NCBI GenBank assembly: GCA_041158225.1
Contig: JBEBBU010000022.1
Span: forward strand, 1 to 38,634
DNA: 38,634 nucleotides
Origin: JBEBBU01 sp041158225
Lineage (GTDB): Bacteria > Pseudomonadota > Gammaproteobacteria > Methylococcales > Methylococcaceae
Direction of reading: 5' to 3'
Shown: positions 17,559 to 24,124 of the stretch, one piece after another
How positions within the stretch are numbered: position 1 is the stretch's first letter
Layout of the letters: each line of letters opens with the position of its first letter
Program-made: the position numbers and the translations under genes
The notes under the pieces: model-generated
Databases searched by the model: none
Told to the model about the DNA's origin: nothing
What the model saw: only the letters and a program-made list of their open reading frames with translations

Positions 17559-18300
17559 GCTTGTACTGCTGCTCCTTGAGTTGAGTGGCAACCAACTGCC
17601 ATGCAGATTGTGCCAGTGCTTTGCGTGACAAGTCATTGGTCTCTAACATTGGACCCGTGACAAGCGTGACATCAATATTCCTTAATCCGAGCACAGACCA
17701 GAGATGATCAATAAATTCATCGACACCGATAAAGGCAATACGGTCGGATACGGCGCGCGGATAATAAAGGCAGAATGTATGCACGGGAAAATCATGGCGA
17801 ATGACCGTATCAAACAGTCTCGCATGAAAAACCGCCACCCGAAGACCATCCGTAGTGGTTCCTTCAGGGAACAGTACCAGCGACTGGCCTCGAGCCAATG
17901 CTTCCGCCATAAGGCTGCTGACACCATGACCGGCACCACGCCTGATGAAAACAATACCAGCCATCCTGGCCAGGCTTCCTATGATGGGCCAAGAGCCTAC
18001 TTCACTTTTGGAAAGAAACGTTACTGGCAGAACCGATCCCAGTACAAGGATATCCAGCCATGAAACATGATTACCTACCCAGAGAATGCCAGGTGCCTGG
18101 CATGCGCGTCCGACAGCATGAATCCTTACGCCCAGAATCAACAGTGCCAAAGCACACCAGCGCTGGCGCACAATGACCAGCCAGCGCCCGGCACGTTCAA
18201 TATTCCAGATCCTGGCCGGGTAGAACAGTAAGGCGGCAAGCAACCAGCCAGCCAGAATATGCAGCAGTATCAGGACAGCCTTAATTAAGCGTAAGGGCAT
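17539..18300 (-). CDS. olsA: PlsC-type acyltransferase, probable OlsA (lyso-ornithine lipid O-acyltransferase)
   Basis: The 253-residue membrane-associated protein has one or two N-terminal helices (about 5-28), the acyltransferase motif NHVSWLD (H-x4-D) near residue 77, the FIRR motif and FPEGTTTDG near 143. These are the signatures of 1-acylglycerol-3-phosphate acyltransferases and of OlsA, which adds the second acyl chain to lyso-ornithine lipid. The OlsA call rests on the tight 20-base overlap with olsB upstream; phosphatidate synthesis is the alternative, and some OlsA proteins do both. It is transcribed with olsB, dgkA and a glycosyltransferase. Confidence 0.82.
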   Translation of the reverse strand: MPLRLIKAVLILLHILAGWLLAALLFYPARIWNIERAGRWLVIVRQRWCALALLILGVRIHAVGRACQAPGILWVGNHVSWLDILVLGSVLPVTFLSKSEVGSWPIIGSLARMAGIVFIRRGAGHGVSSLMAEALARGQSLVLFPEGTTTDGLRVAVFHARLFDTVIRHDFPVHTFCLYYPRAVSDRIAFIGVDEFIDHLWSVLGLRNIDVTLVTGPMLETNDLSRKALAQSAWQLVATQLKEQQYKHEYAAQ

Positions 18301-19138
18301 GAGATTCGGTATTCAGCACAGCAAGCTCAATGCCCCCAGGGATTGATGGAACCGGCTGGGCAACTGGCGCCATACTCCGACCCTGAGCAGGACTCTCGAA
18401 GAAATGACGTACATAGCGCTGTTTGAGCCTGTCCACAGGCAACAGGATAAATACATCCATGACATTGAAATCCGGATCCCAGCACGGTTCCCCACAAATC
18501 CACGCCCCCAGACGCAGATATCCCTTGAGAAGAGGGGGAATGGATACATCGCCAAAATCACTGCGCAGTTCTGAGGGGACTTCGCGCAATGGACGCACGC
18601 CAAGATGCTCAGGCCCGAGCTGCTCGGCAACCAGTTGCCGGTAGAGCCCTTCAATATTGAATCCTGCAGGTCCTGGCTGGATACTGGCACAACCCATAAG
18701 ATAATCATACTGTCCGGTAGCCGCATAATCCGCTATGGACTTCCACAATAACGGCAGTGCCAGCCCACCACGCTGGCTGGTATCCACGCAGGTACGCCCG
18801 ACTTCCAGAAATCTTCCTTCCTGACCCAGCACGCCTCCGAGCTGGAACTCATGTTCGGAGTAGAAGCGGCCCAACTGGGCAGCCGCCTCGGAAGACAAGA
18901 GTCGGGTGGTTGCCACGATATTACCAGTCCTGTTGTCACGCACTACCAGATGGTCACAGTAGGCATCAATCTCATCCCAGTCGAGACCTGGATAGGGCGT
19001 ATGCAGGACGGCGCCCATTTCATCAACAAATACATGATGACGCAGGGCAAGCGCAGCGTAACGGCTTCCTGCATCTCTGGCAACATAGGCGGTATAGCGT
19101 CTCTGTTCAACTTCGTCACGAGCCTGACTTTGCAACAT
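18281..19138 (-). CDS. olsB: OlsB-like ornithine N-acyltransferase (GNAT fold)
   Basis: OlsB moves a 3-hydroxyacyl chain from ACP to the amino group of ornithine, the first step of ornithine lipid synthesis. The 285-residue protein has the family pattern: RYAALALRHHVFVDEMGA, YCDHLVVRDNRTGNIVATTRLL, FLEVGRTCVDTSQRGGLALPLLW, YDYLMGCASI and FNVMDVFILLPVDRL. The open frame extends to 19345, but the Pho-box array and -10 lie at 19180-19224. A start at or below 19165 is therefore required. The ATG at 19138 is chosen because GTGGAA lies 5 bases upstream; 19153 and 19165 are alternatives. It is the first gene of a four-gene operon and divergent from btaA. Confidence 0.88.
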   Translation of the reverse strand: MLQSQARDEVEQRRYTAYVARDAGSRYAALALRHHVFVDEMGAVLHTPYPGLDWDEIDAYCDHLVVRDNRTGNIVATTRLLSSEAAAQLGRFYSEHEFQLGGVLGQEGRFLEVGRTCVDTSQRGGLALPLLWKSIADYAATGQYDYLMGCASIQPGPAGFNIEGLYRQLVAEQLGPEHLGVRPLREVPSELRSDFGDVSIPPLLKGYLRLGAWICGEPCWDPDFNVMDVFILLPVDRLKQRYVRHFFESPAQGRSMAPVAQPVPSIPGGIELAVLNTESHALTLN

Positions 19139-19179
19139 TTGGATTCCACTCATTCTCGGCGGCATGCGGGATTCGGCGT

Positions 19180-19224
19180 AAGTTACGGAGCCAAGATGAC
19201 AGTCACGGGTAATCGTGGTGACAA
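19180..19224 (-). promoter_or_regulatory. Pho-box-like array and -10 for the olsB operon
   Basis: On the minus strand, half-sites lie 11 bases apart: TTGTCAC (19224-19218), ATTACCC (19213-19207, weak) and CTGTCAT (19202-19196, perfect to the PhoB half-site). Exactly 10 bases later comes TAACTT (19185-19180, 3 of 6 to TATAAT), as in PhoB-dependent promoters that lack a -35 box. Transcription would begin near 19173. Confidence 0.65.
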
Positions 19225-19239
19225 TATGATGAATGCACA

Positions 19240-19273
19240 TCGTCATCATTCTGTCACCTGCCACAGCTATGTT
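19240..19273 (+). promoter_or_regulatory. Pho box and -10 for the btaA operon
   Basis: TCGTCAT (19240-19246) and CTGTCAC (19251-19257) are direct repeats 11 bases apart, 12 of 14 to the PhoB consensus (CTGTCAT, 4 bases, CTGTCAT/C). Ten bases further is TATGTT (19268-19273, 4 of 6 to TATAAT). The predicted leader is about 44 bases to the btaA start. Confidence 0.75.
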
Positions 19274-19323
19274 GCTGACACAGATTGTACTGAACAGCCA
19301 TAGACGCAAGATAAGGAAACGGT

Positions 19324-20535
19324 ATGAGCGTGACAACGCCGACACTGCGCGAACGAGTTGATCAACGAATATTTGACGCCATCTACTCGCGCTCGCTGGT
19401 TTATAACACCTGCTGGGAGGATCCTGCTGTTGACCGGCAGGCGCTTGATCTCACGGAAAAAGACAGAATGCTGGTCATCACCAGTGCAGGCTGCAATGTA
19501 CTGGATTATGTTCTGACGGGACCAGAACACATTCATGCAGTGGATGCCAACCCGCGCCAGAATGCACTGCTTGAACTCAAGATTGCTGCCATAAAGCGCC
19601 TGGAGTTTGATGATTATTTCGCTACTTTCGGACATGGCTATCATCCACGCTTCCCTGAAATCTACCGTAGCGCGTTACGCAATGACCTGTCAGGCTTCGC
19701 AACGGATTACTGGGATCGCAATGCCAGCTGGTTTGTCAGCCGTCAGGGCAGTTTCTATTATCATGGACTCTCCGGTCTGGTAGCCCGCATATTCCGCCGC
19801 TATCTGGCCATGCGTCCCAGACTGGGCGAACCTGTCCGCGCCCTTTTTGAGACATCATCGCTGGAAGAGCAGCGCAGACTGTATGATGAATATGTTCAGC
19901 CCCACCTGTGGAGCAGGGGGCTCAACTGGGCACTGTCACAGCAGATCACCATGAGTCTGCTCGGCGTACCGACCGCACAGCGCCGTGAGGTACAGGCCCA
20001 GCATGCGGGAGGCGTTGCCGGTTTTGTCAGAGAATCCATTGAGTATGTATTCCGTGAACTGCCACTCTGGGACAACTATTTCTGGAGCGTCTATGTGCTT
20101 GGCAGATACACCCGAACCTGCTGCCCAGAGTATCTCAAGGAAGAGAACTTCCATGCACTCAAGCATGGACTTGCTGACAGGATAAGCCTGCACACCACCA
20201 CGGTAACCCAGTTTCTCAGGTCAGCCGAGCTGCCCATTTCACGCTTTGTGCTGCTTGATCACATGGACTGGATGTCAAGCGTCAATCCCGAGGCTCTGCG
20301 GGAAGAGTGGGAGGCCATTTTTGAGCGGGCAACACCCGATGCACGTATCCTTTTCCGCAGTGCCCATGCAAAACCTGCCTATCTGGAGCGACTTGAAGTT
20401 GCAGGCCAACCGCTGAATAAACATCTGCATTTCAATACCGAGCTGGCCGATCGTCTGCAGGCACAGGATCGTGTGCATACCTATGCAGGCTTTCATATTG
20501 CCGACATGGCTGGCAGCAATGCGCATCCTGTCTGA
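19324..20535 (+). CDS. btaA: BtaA: SAM:diacylglycerol 3-amino-3-carboxypropyltransferase (DUF3419)
   Basis: BtaA moves the aminocarboxypropyl group of S-adenosylmethionine to diacylglycerol, giving diacylglyceryl-homoserine, the first step of the phosphorus-free betaine lipid DGTS. The 403-residue protein shows the DUF3419 pattern SLVYNTCWEDPAVDRQAL, the SAM-binding ITSAGCNVLDYVL, the acidic strand VDANPRQNALLELK, a second Rossmann-like half with FVLLDHMDWM and a C-terminal RSAHAKPAYLE. Length fits the family (about 400). AAGGAAA lies 6 bases before the ATG. A Pho box lies upstream and the gene overlaps btaB. Confidence 0.92.
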   Translation: MSVTTPTLRERVDQRIFDAIYSRSLVYNTCWEDPAVDRQALDLTEKDRMLVITSAGCNVLDYVLTGPEHIHAVDANPRQNALLELKIAAIKRLEFDDYFATFGHGYHPRFPEIYRSALRNDLSGFATDYWDRNASWFVSRQGSFYYHGLSGLVARIFRRYLAMRPRLGEPVRALFETSSLEEQRRLYDEYVQPHLWSRGLNWALSQQITMSLLGVPTAQRREVQAQHAGGVAGFVRESIEYVFRELPLWDNYFWSVYVLGRYTRTCCPEYLKEENFHALKHGLADRISLHTTTVTQFLRSAELPISRFVLLDHMDWMSSVNPEALREEWEAIFERATPDARILFRSAHAKPAYLERLEVAGQPLNKHLHFNTELADRLQAQDRVHTYAGFHIADMAGSNAHPV

Positions 20536-21223
20536 TCTGGGCATACTTTTCCACATGCTGAGAGGCATGCCCGCCTCTGGCAGTACAGCAGAACGCCTTC
20601 AGGCTTTTTATGGCCCACAGGCTGAAGCGTATGATGATTTTCGTGAACGCCTGCTGCATGGCAGGCGTGAACTCATCACTGAACTCCAGCTACCAGCGCA
20701 GGCGCGTATTGTCGAACTCGGCGCCGGCACGGGACGTAACATGATTTTTTTTGGTGAGCGTCTTGATACCATTGCATCACTGGAACTGGTGGATCTGTGC
20801 CCTGCCCTGCTTGCGGAAGCTGAAAAAAAAGCGGCTGGAAAACCGCAGGTGCATACGGTATGCGCGGATGCAACGACTTATCAGCCAGACCAGCCTGTTG
20901 ACTGTGTGGTCTTTTCCTATAGCCTGACCATGATTCCTGACTGGCTGGCGGCACTGGACAACGCCTGTCGCATGCTCAAACCGGGAGGGCAGATAGCTGT
21001 GGTTGACTTTACTCTTGGAGAAAAGCAGAGCGCATTGGGCCGCTGGTTCTGGCGTCGCTGGTTCGGGCATGATGGTGTTCACCTCAATGATGAACACGGT
21101 CGTGTGCTGCGCAAGCGCTTTCCGCAACATGTCATGGCTGAACAGATGGCCTCCATACCTTATCTGCCTGGACTGCGCGTTCCCTATTACAGATTCACTG
21201 GAATTCTGGACACCACACTTTGA
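20519..21223 (+). CDS. btaB: BtaB-like SAM-dependent N-methyltransferase
   Basis: BtaB methylates the amino group of diacylglyceryl-homoserine three times to give DGTS. The 234-residue protein has the class I SAM motif IVELGAGTGRN (about 63), the acidic strand end LELVDLCPALL, CADATTY, and the post-motif MLKPGGQIAVVDF. The sequence matches the BtaB-type clade more than general methyltransferases, though substrate assignment rests mainly on its 17-base overlap with btaA. A start at 20519 (MRILSDLG) fits the family better than an in-frame ATG at 20471 inside btaA. Each DGTS would use four SAM in all. Confidence 0.87.
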   Translation: MRILSDLGILFHMLRGMPASGSTAERLQAFYGPQAEAYDDFRERLLHGRRELITELQLPAQARIVELGAGTGRNMIFFGERLDTIASLELVDLCPALLAEAEKKAAGKPQVHTVCADATTYQPDQPVDCVVFSYSLTMIPDWLAALDNACRMLKPGGQIAVVDFTLGEKQSALGRWFWRRWFGHDGVHLNDEHGRVLRKRFPQHVMAEQMASIPYLPGLRVPYYRFTGILDTTL

Positions 21224-22230
21224 AAATTGCCCTCATCACCGATGCCTGGCGCCCGCAGATCAATGGGGTGGTTACTACGCTGCAGGAAAACTGCCAGCGA
21301 CTTCGTGCCCGGGGGCATGAGGTTGAAACCTATACACCCGATGCCTTTCGTAACTGGCCCTGCCCAGGTTACCCGGAAATCCGGCTGGCCATAGCCTGCG
21401 GCCGACAGTTATCAGCAAGGCTTGACCGCTTTCAGCCCGATGCAGTGCATATTGCGACTGAGGGTCCTCTTGGCATGGCAGGTCGACGCTGGTGTATGCG
21501 TCATGGCTACCCGTTTACCACCTCCTTTCATACACGTTTCGCTGAATATGTTGAAATGCGAACGGCCATTCCTGCCAGCTGGATCTACCGGTTACTCCGC
21601 TGGTTTCATGAACCTGCGGTAAGAACGCTGGTCGCCACCCCTGCTCTGGTGAATGAACTGAAATCCCGCGGATTCAGTAAGGCCGTACTCTGGTCCAGAG
21701 GCGTGGATACCGAAATGTTCCAGCCCCTTGAGATAAGGGAAGCCAGCACCCCACCTCAACTGCTCTATGTGGGCAGGGTCGCTGTAGAGAAAAATCTGGA
21801 AGCCTTTCTGAAACTCGATATTCCAGGCAGAAAAATTGTGGTGGGTGACGGCCCCCAGCGGTCGGAACTTGAAGAAAAATATCCTGAAACAGAGTTTGTC
21901 GGTTACCGGTTTGGCCGGGAACTGGCAGCCATGATTGCACAGGCTGATGTATTTGTTTTCCCCAGCCTGACCGACACATTTGGCCTGGTCATGCTGGAGG
22001 CGCTGGCCTGTGGCACACCTGTGGCGGCATTTCCGGTCAGAGGTCCACTGGATGTCATACGTGACCCGGCTGTAGGCTGTCTTGATGAAAATCTTGGCAA
22101 TGCCATCAGCCATGCACTGCAACTGGACAGGAAAACCTGCCGTGCGTACGCACTGGGATACTCCTGGGATCGTTGCGCCCAGCAGATGGAATCCTGGCTG
22201 GAACCAATACAGCGTAGTCCCAAAATCTGA
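21220..22230 (+). CDS. GT4 glycosyltransferase in the bta operon
   Basis: The 336-residue GT-B enzyme has the N-terminal MKIALITDAWRPQINGVVTTL and a donor domain with LLYVGRVAVEKNLEAFL, VGDGPQRSEL and FPSLTDTFGLVMLEAL. In the last, the usual first Glu of the E-x7-E motif is Asp. It resembles diacylglycerol or GDP-mannose-type transferases of proteobacteria. It begins with TTG overlapping the btaB stop (TTGA), so it is tightly coupled to betaine-lipid synthesis. A role in making a glycolipid from diacylglycerol is the natural inference. It is clearly different in sequence and shorter than the GT4 at 15970-17181, so the two are not recent copies and probably differ in donor or acceptor. Confidence 0.82.
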   Translation: MKIALITDAWRPQINGVVTTLQENCQRLRARGHEVETYTPDAFRNWPCPGYPEIRLAIACGRQLSARLDRFQPDAVHIATEGPLGMAGRRWCMRHGYPFTTSFHTRFAEYVEMRTAIPASWIYRLLRWFHEPAVRTLVATPALVNELKSRGFSKAVLWSRGVDTEMFQPLEIREASTPPQLLYVGRVAVEKNLEAFLKLDIPGRKIVVGDGPQRSELEEKYPETEFVGYRFGRELAAMIAQADVFVFPSLTDTFGLVMLEALACGTPVAAFPVRGPLDVIRDPAVGCLDENLGNAISHALQLDRKTCRAYALGYSWDRCAQQMESWLEPIQRSPKI

Positions 22231-22240
22231 GACTACGCTG
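22210..22240 (+). terminator. Hairpin at the end of the bta operon
   Basis: A perfect 10-base-pair stem (22210-22219 with 22231-22240) and 11-base loop contain the stop codon of the glycosyltransferase. No T-tract follows, so it may stabilise the 3' end or terminate weakly. The opposite-strand HMA-like gene ends 24 bases further on. Confidence 0.5.
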
Positions 22241-22263
22241 TCAGCGTCTTATCCTGTGAACCA

Positions 22264-22731
22264 CTAGCGTTTGAGAAAGCCAATCGCTTGCAGAAACAGT
22301 GTCAGCGCAGGACCCATCAGATGTCCCCGGCGGAGCTGCATGATGGCCAGCGACAGGAAGGTGACAAACAGGACGGAGTGACTGTCAACCCATCCACCGG
22401 ATGCCATACGGAAACGACGATCCAGAACCTTGAAACTGGCGGTAGCGGTCTGGGTGACGGAAAAATCCCATGCTTTGGGCGCAAAATCCAGCCTGATCCC
22501 GGCTTCAGTCCGCAGATGCGCCAGGAGACCTGACGCATCTGCGGACTCGGCATGCATGACAAGCAGGCTGCGCGAGGCAGGATTGTAACGCGCACCATGG
22601 ACTGTGGGGCAGCCCTCAACCGCTGCAAGCAGCAGCGCAAGATTTTTGTGACTGACGATCAGTGACCGGGCAATACGGACCCGCAACCGCCCAGGGACGG
22701 CATGAATGACCTCACCGCCTGTCATCATCAT
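22264..22731 (-). CDS. HMA-like domain membrane protein
   Basis: The 155-residue protein begins with a heavy-metal-associated-like fold (GGEVIHAVPGRLRVRIARSL ... LLLAAVEGCPTVHGARYNPASRSLLVMHAE). It has the beta-alpha-beta-beta-alpha-beta pattern but lacks the CxxC metal site. A C-terminal half follows with two hydrophobic segments (about 113-130 and 136-152, SVLFVTFLSLAIMQL and GPALTLFLQAIGFL). It resembles the HMA2-type group found near P-type ATPases, but none is in this window. Function is unknown; without CxxC, copper binding is not expected. Its ATG overlaps the stop of the EcsC fragment (ATGA). Confidence 0.65.
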   Translation of the reverse strand: MMMTGGEVIHAVPGRLRVRIARSLIVSHKNLALLLAAVEGCPTVHGARYNPASRSLLVMHAESADASGLLAHLRTEAGIRLDFAPKAWDFSVTQTATASFKVLDRRFRMASGGWVDSHSVLFVTFLSLAIMQLRRGHLMGPALTLFLQAIGFLKR

Positions 22732-23078
22732 GCCGCCTGATCCTCGGCATGGACATCAGCATCAGCCACAACAACAGGATCTGCATCCGCTGTTATTTCA
22801 GAACGAACCTCTGCGGCCAGTTTCTGGGATAACACCACGCCAAAGCGCTGGCTAACCCTTGACATCAGACCGACCAGTACCGGTGCTCCACGCACTTCCA
22901 TGCCATAAACAGCAACGTGCCTTGCGGCACTGGCAACAGGTATCTGCATCGCCAGTCTCAGACTGTAATAACCGGTATCCGTAGCGTCATCCTCACGCGA
23001 ATGTCCGCCGAGTGCAAAAACTTCCAGACAGGCCAGCCGTGTTTCCAGTGAAGTGACACCAACACTGCACGAGTCCAT
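22728..23078 (-). pseudogene. EcsC-family internal fragment
   Basis: The open frame encodes about 116 residues. Residues 11-85 (RLACLEVFALGGHSREDDATDTGYYSLRLA ... SRVSQRFGVVLSQKLAAE) match the middle of EcsC-family proteins as I recall them. The N-terminal roughly 120 residues and the C-terminal VPVIGAxGGA/IDHFQ part are missing, the latter replaced by an acidic Ala/Asp tail ending AEDQAA. The ATG at 23078 overlaps the ATG of the MetK fragment on the other strand. It reads as a gene truncated at both ends. Translation remains possible because the frame is open and overlaps the HMA-like gene. Confidence 0.65.
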
Positions 23079-23610
23079 GGTCAAGACCACCAAAAAAACC
23101 GAGATTTTCGTCAACCCACAAGGCATTTACCCCAAAAGTGGCCCTGCCTCCCACTCAGGCATGACCGGGCGCAAGACAGCCAGTGATTCCTATGGGGGAT
23201 ATTCACGCCACAGCAGCTCCGCGCTCAGCGGCAAAGATCCACTGAGGATTGATCGCTCCGGCGCTTACGCAGCGCGCTATGCTGCCAAAAACGTAGTAGC
23301 CTCGGGCCTTGCTCAAGAATGTGAGGTACAGCTTAGCTACTCGATTGGTCATGCAGGTCCCATCAGCATCCGCGTCAATACTTTCGGTACCGGAAAACTT
23401 GCCGACCATGAAATTGAGTCACGACTGGAAAAGTGGTTTGATTTCAGGCTTGGCGCTATCATCAAGACGTTCAGGCTACGCCACCTGCCCACCGAGCATC
23501 GTGGACGCTTTTATGGACAGCTGCCAGCTGGTGGACATTTTGATCATGCCACGCTGGTACTGCCATGGGAAAAAACTGATGACAGCGCCAGCCTGTTCAG
23601 CATCGGATAA
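23077..23610 (+). pseudogene. metK: MetK C-terminal fragment (S-adenosylmethionine synthetase remnant)
   Basis: The open frame gives about 177 residues. From EIFVNPQG onward it matches the C-terminal 40 percent of methionine adenosyltransferase: SGMTGRKTASDSYGGYSRHSSSALSGKDPLRIDRSGAYAARYAAKNVVASGLA, then QLSYSIGHAGPISIRVNTFGTGKL and FRLRHLPTEHRGRFYGQLPAGGHF, ending LVLPWEKTDD. The N-terminal part with the ATP and methionine site (HPDK-type motif) is absent, and the sequence before EIF is non-homologous. The protein cannot be a complete synthetase. The style (DSYGGYSRHSSSALSGKDP, RHLPTEHRG) is that of a divergent MetK clade rather than the usual gammaproteobacterial enzyme, which hints at transfer. 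A GTG at 23053 is an alternative start. Confidence 0.8.
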
Positions 23611-23642
23611 AGGCAATCCAACATTTTCAGGAGAATGACATC

Positions 23643-24008
23643 ATGACCACGCAGCGCATTCGCATACGTAACCGCAAGAAAACTGAAGATCAGGCGACCA
23701 CCGATAGTAGCAGCGAAAATACGTTGCGTGATGCCGCCAGCCAGGGCGCCAATGCAGCCAGAGTCAAGGCAGGGCAGATCATCTCAACGGTACAGCAGGG
23801 CACCCACCGCAGCGTATACAGCAGCGTTTATGCCATCTCCTACGGAGTGGTTTTTGCCTCCATGATCATAGGCCACCTGATTCCAGGTGGCAGCGTCGTG
23901 CGTAGAGCCCTCAGCGATGGCAGCCAGGCAGCAGTGAAGGATTTCCATCAGGGTCGCCAGATCAGGCAAGAAGCGCAGGAAACTCCATCAGCTTTGCCTG
24001 CCTTATAA
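23643..24008 (+). CDS. Small protein with central hydrophobic segment, unknown
   Basis: The 121-residue product has a basic N-terminus (MTTQRIRIRNRKK) and an Ala/Ser/Gln-rich helix. A hydrophobic, glycine-containing segment lies at about 65-90 (SSVYAISYGVVFASMIIGHLIPGG), followed by a charged tail. One membrane helix or amphipathic membrane association is plausible. AGGAGAATGACATC precedes the ATG, giving a good ribosome site. It lies 32 bases after the MetK fragment and before a strong hairpin. No family was recognised. Confidence 0.6.
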   Translation: MTTQRIRIRNRKKTEDQATTDSSSENTLRDAASQGANAARVKAGQIISTVQQGTHRSVYSSVYAISYGVVFASMIIGHLIPGGSVVRRALSDGSQAAVKDFHQGRQIRQEAQETPSALPAL

Positions 24009-24019
24009 GTCACTCCATC

Positions 24020-24057
24020 AAGATCTGCCTGAATCTTAATGCATTCAGGCAGATCTT
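24020..24057 (+). terminator. Strong hairpin, probable terminator
   Basis: A perfect 14-base-pair stem (24020-24033 with 24044-24057) encloses a 10-base loop 11 bases past the preceding stop. The following bases are moderately T-rich (ATTTCCTT) but not a full U-tract. Confidence 0.65.
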
Positions 24058-24098
24058 CACATTTCCTTAATAAATAATTAACATTGATAAGGCAGGCT

Positions 24099-24112
24099 TG
24101 TTCTTTTGAACA
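24099..24112 (+). promoter_or_regulatory. Palindrome TGTTC-N4-GAACA upstream of an unknown gene
   Basis: A perfect 5+5 inverted repeat with a TTTT centre lies 12 bases before the predicted GTG start at 24125. It may be an operator. It is the inverse of the Gram-positive LexA layout (GAAC-N4-GTTC) and is not the gammaproteobacterial LexA box. Confidence 0.3.
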
Positions 24113-24124
24113 TAGAGCCTGCGT

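Noticed and set aside
19139..19345. N-terminal extension of OlsB to the ATG at 19345
   Set aside because: It would place the start inside btaA and upstream of the Pho box and -10 that serve olsB, and the added residues have no family similarity.
15970..22230. The two GT4 genes as a recent duplication
   Set aside because: They differ in length, in the first acidic residue of the E-x7-E motif and through most of the N-terminal domain, so they are distant paralogues.
24099..24112. Possible LexA/SOS box
   Set aside because: TGTTC-N4-GAACA is neither CTGT-N8-ACAG (gammaproteobacterial) nor GAAC-N4-GTTC (Gram-positive). It was kept only as an unassigned palindrome.
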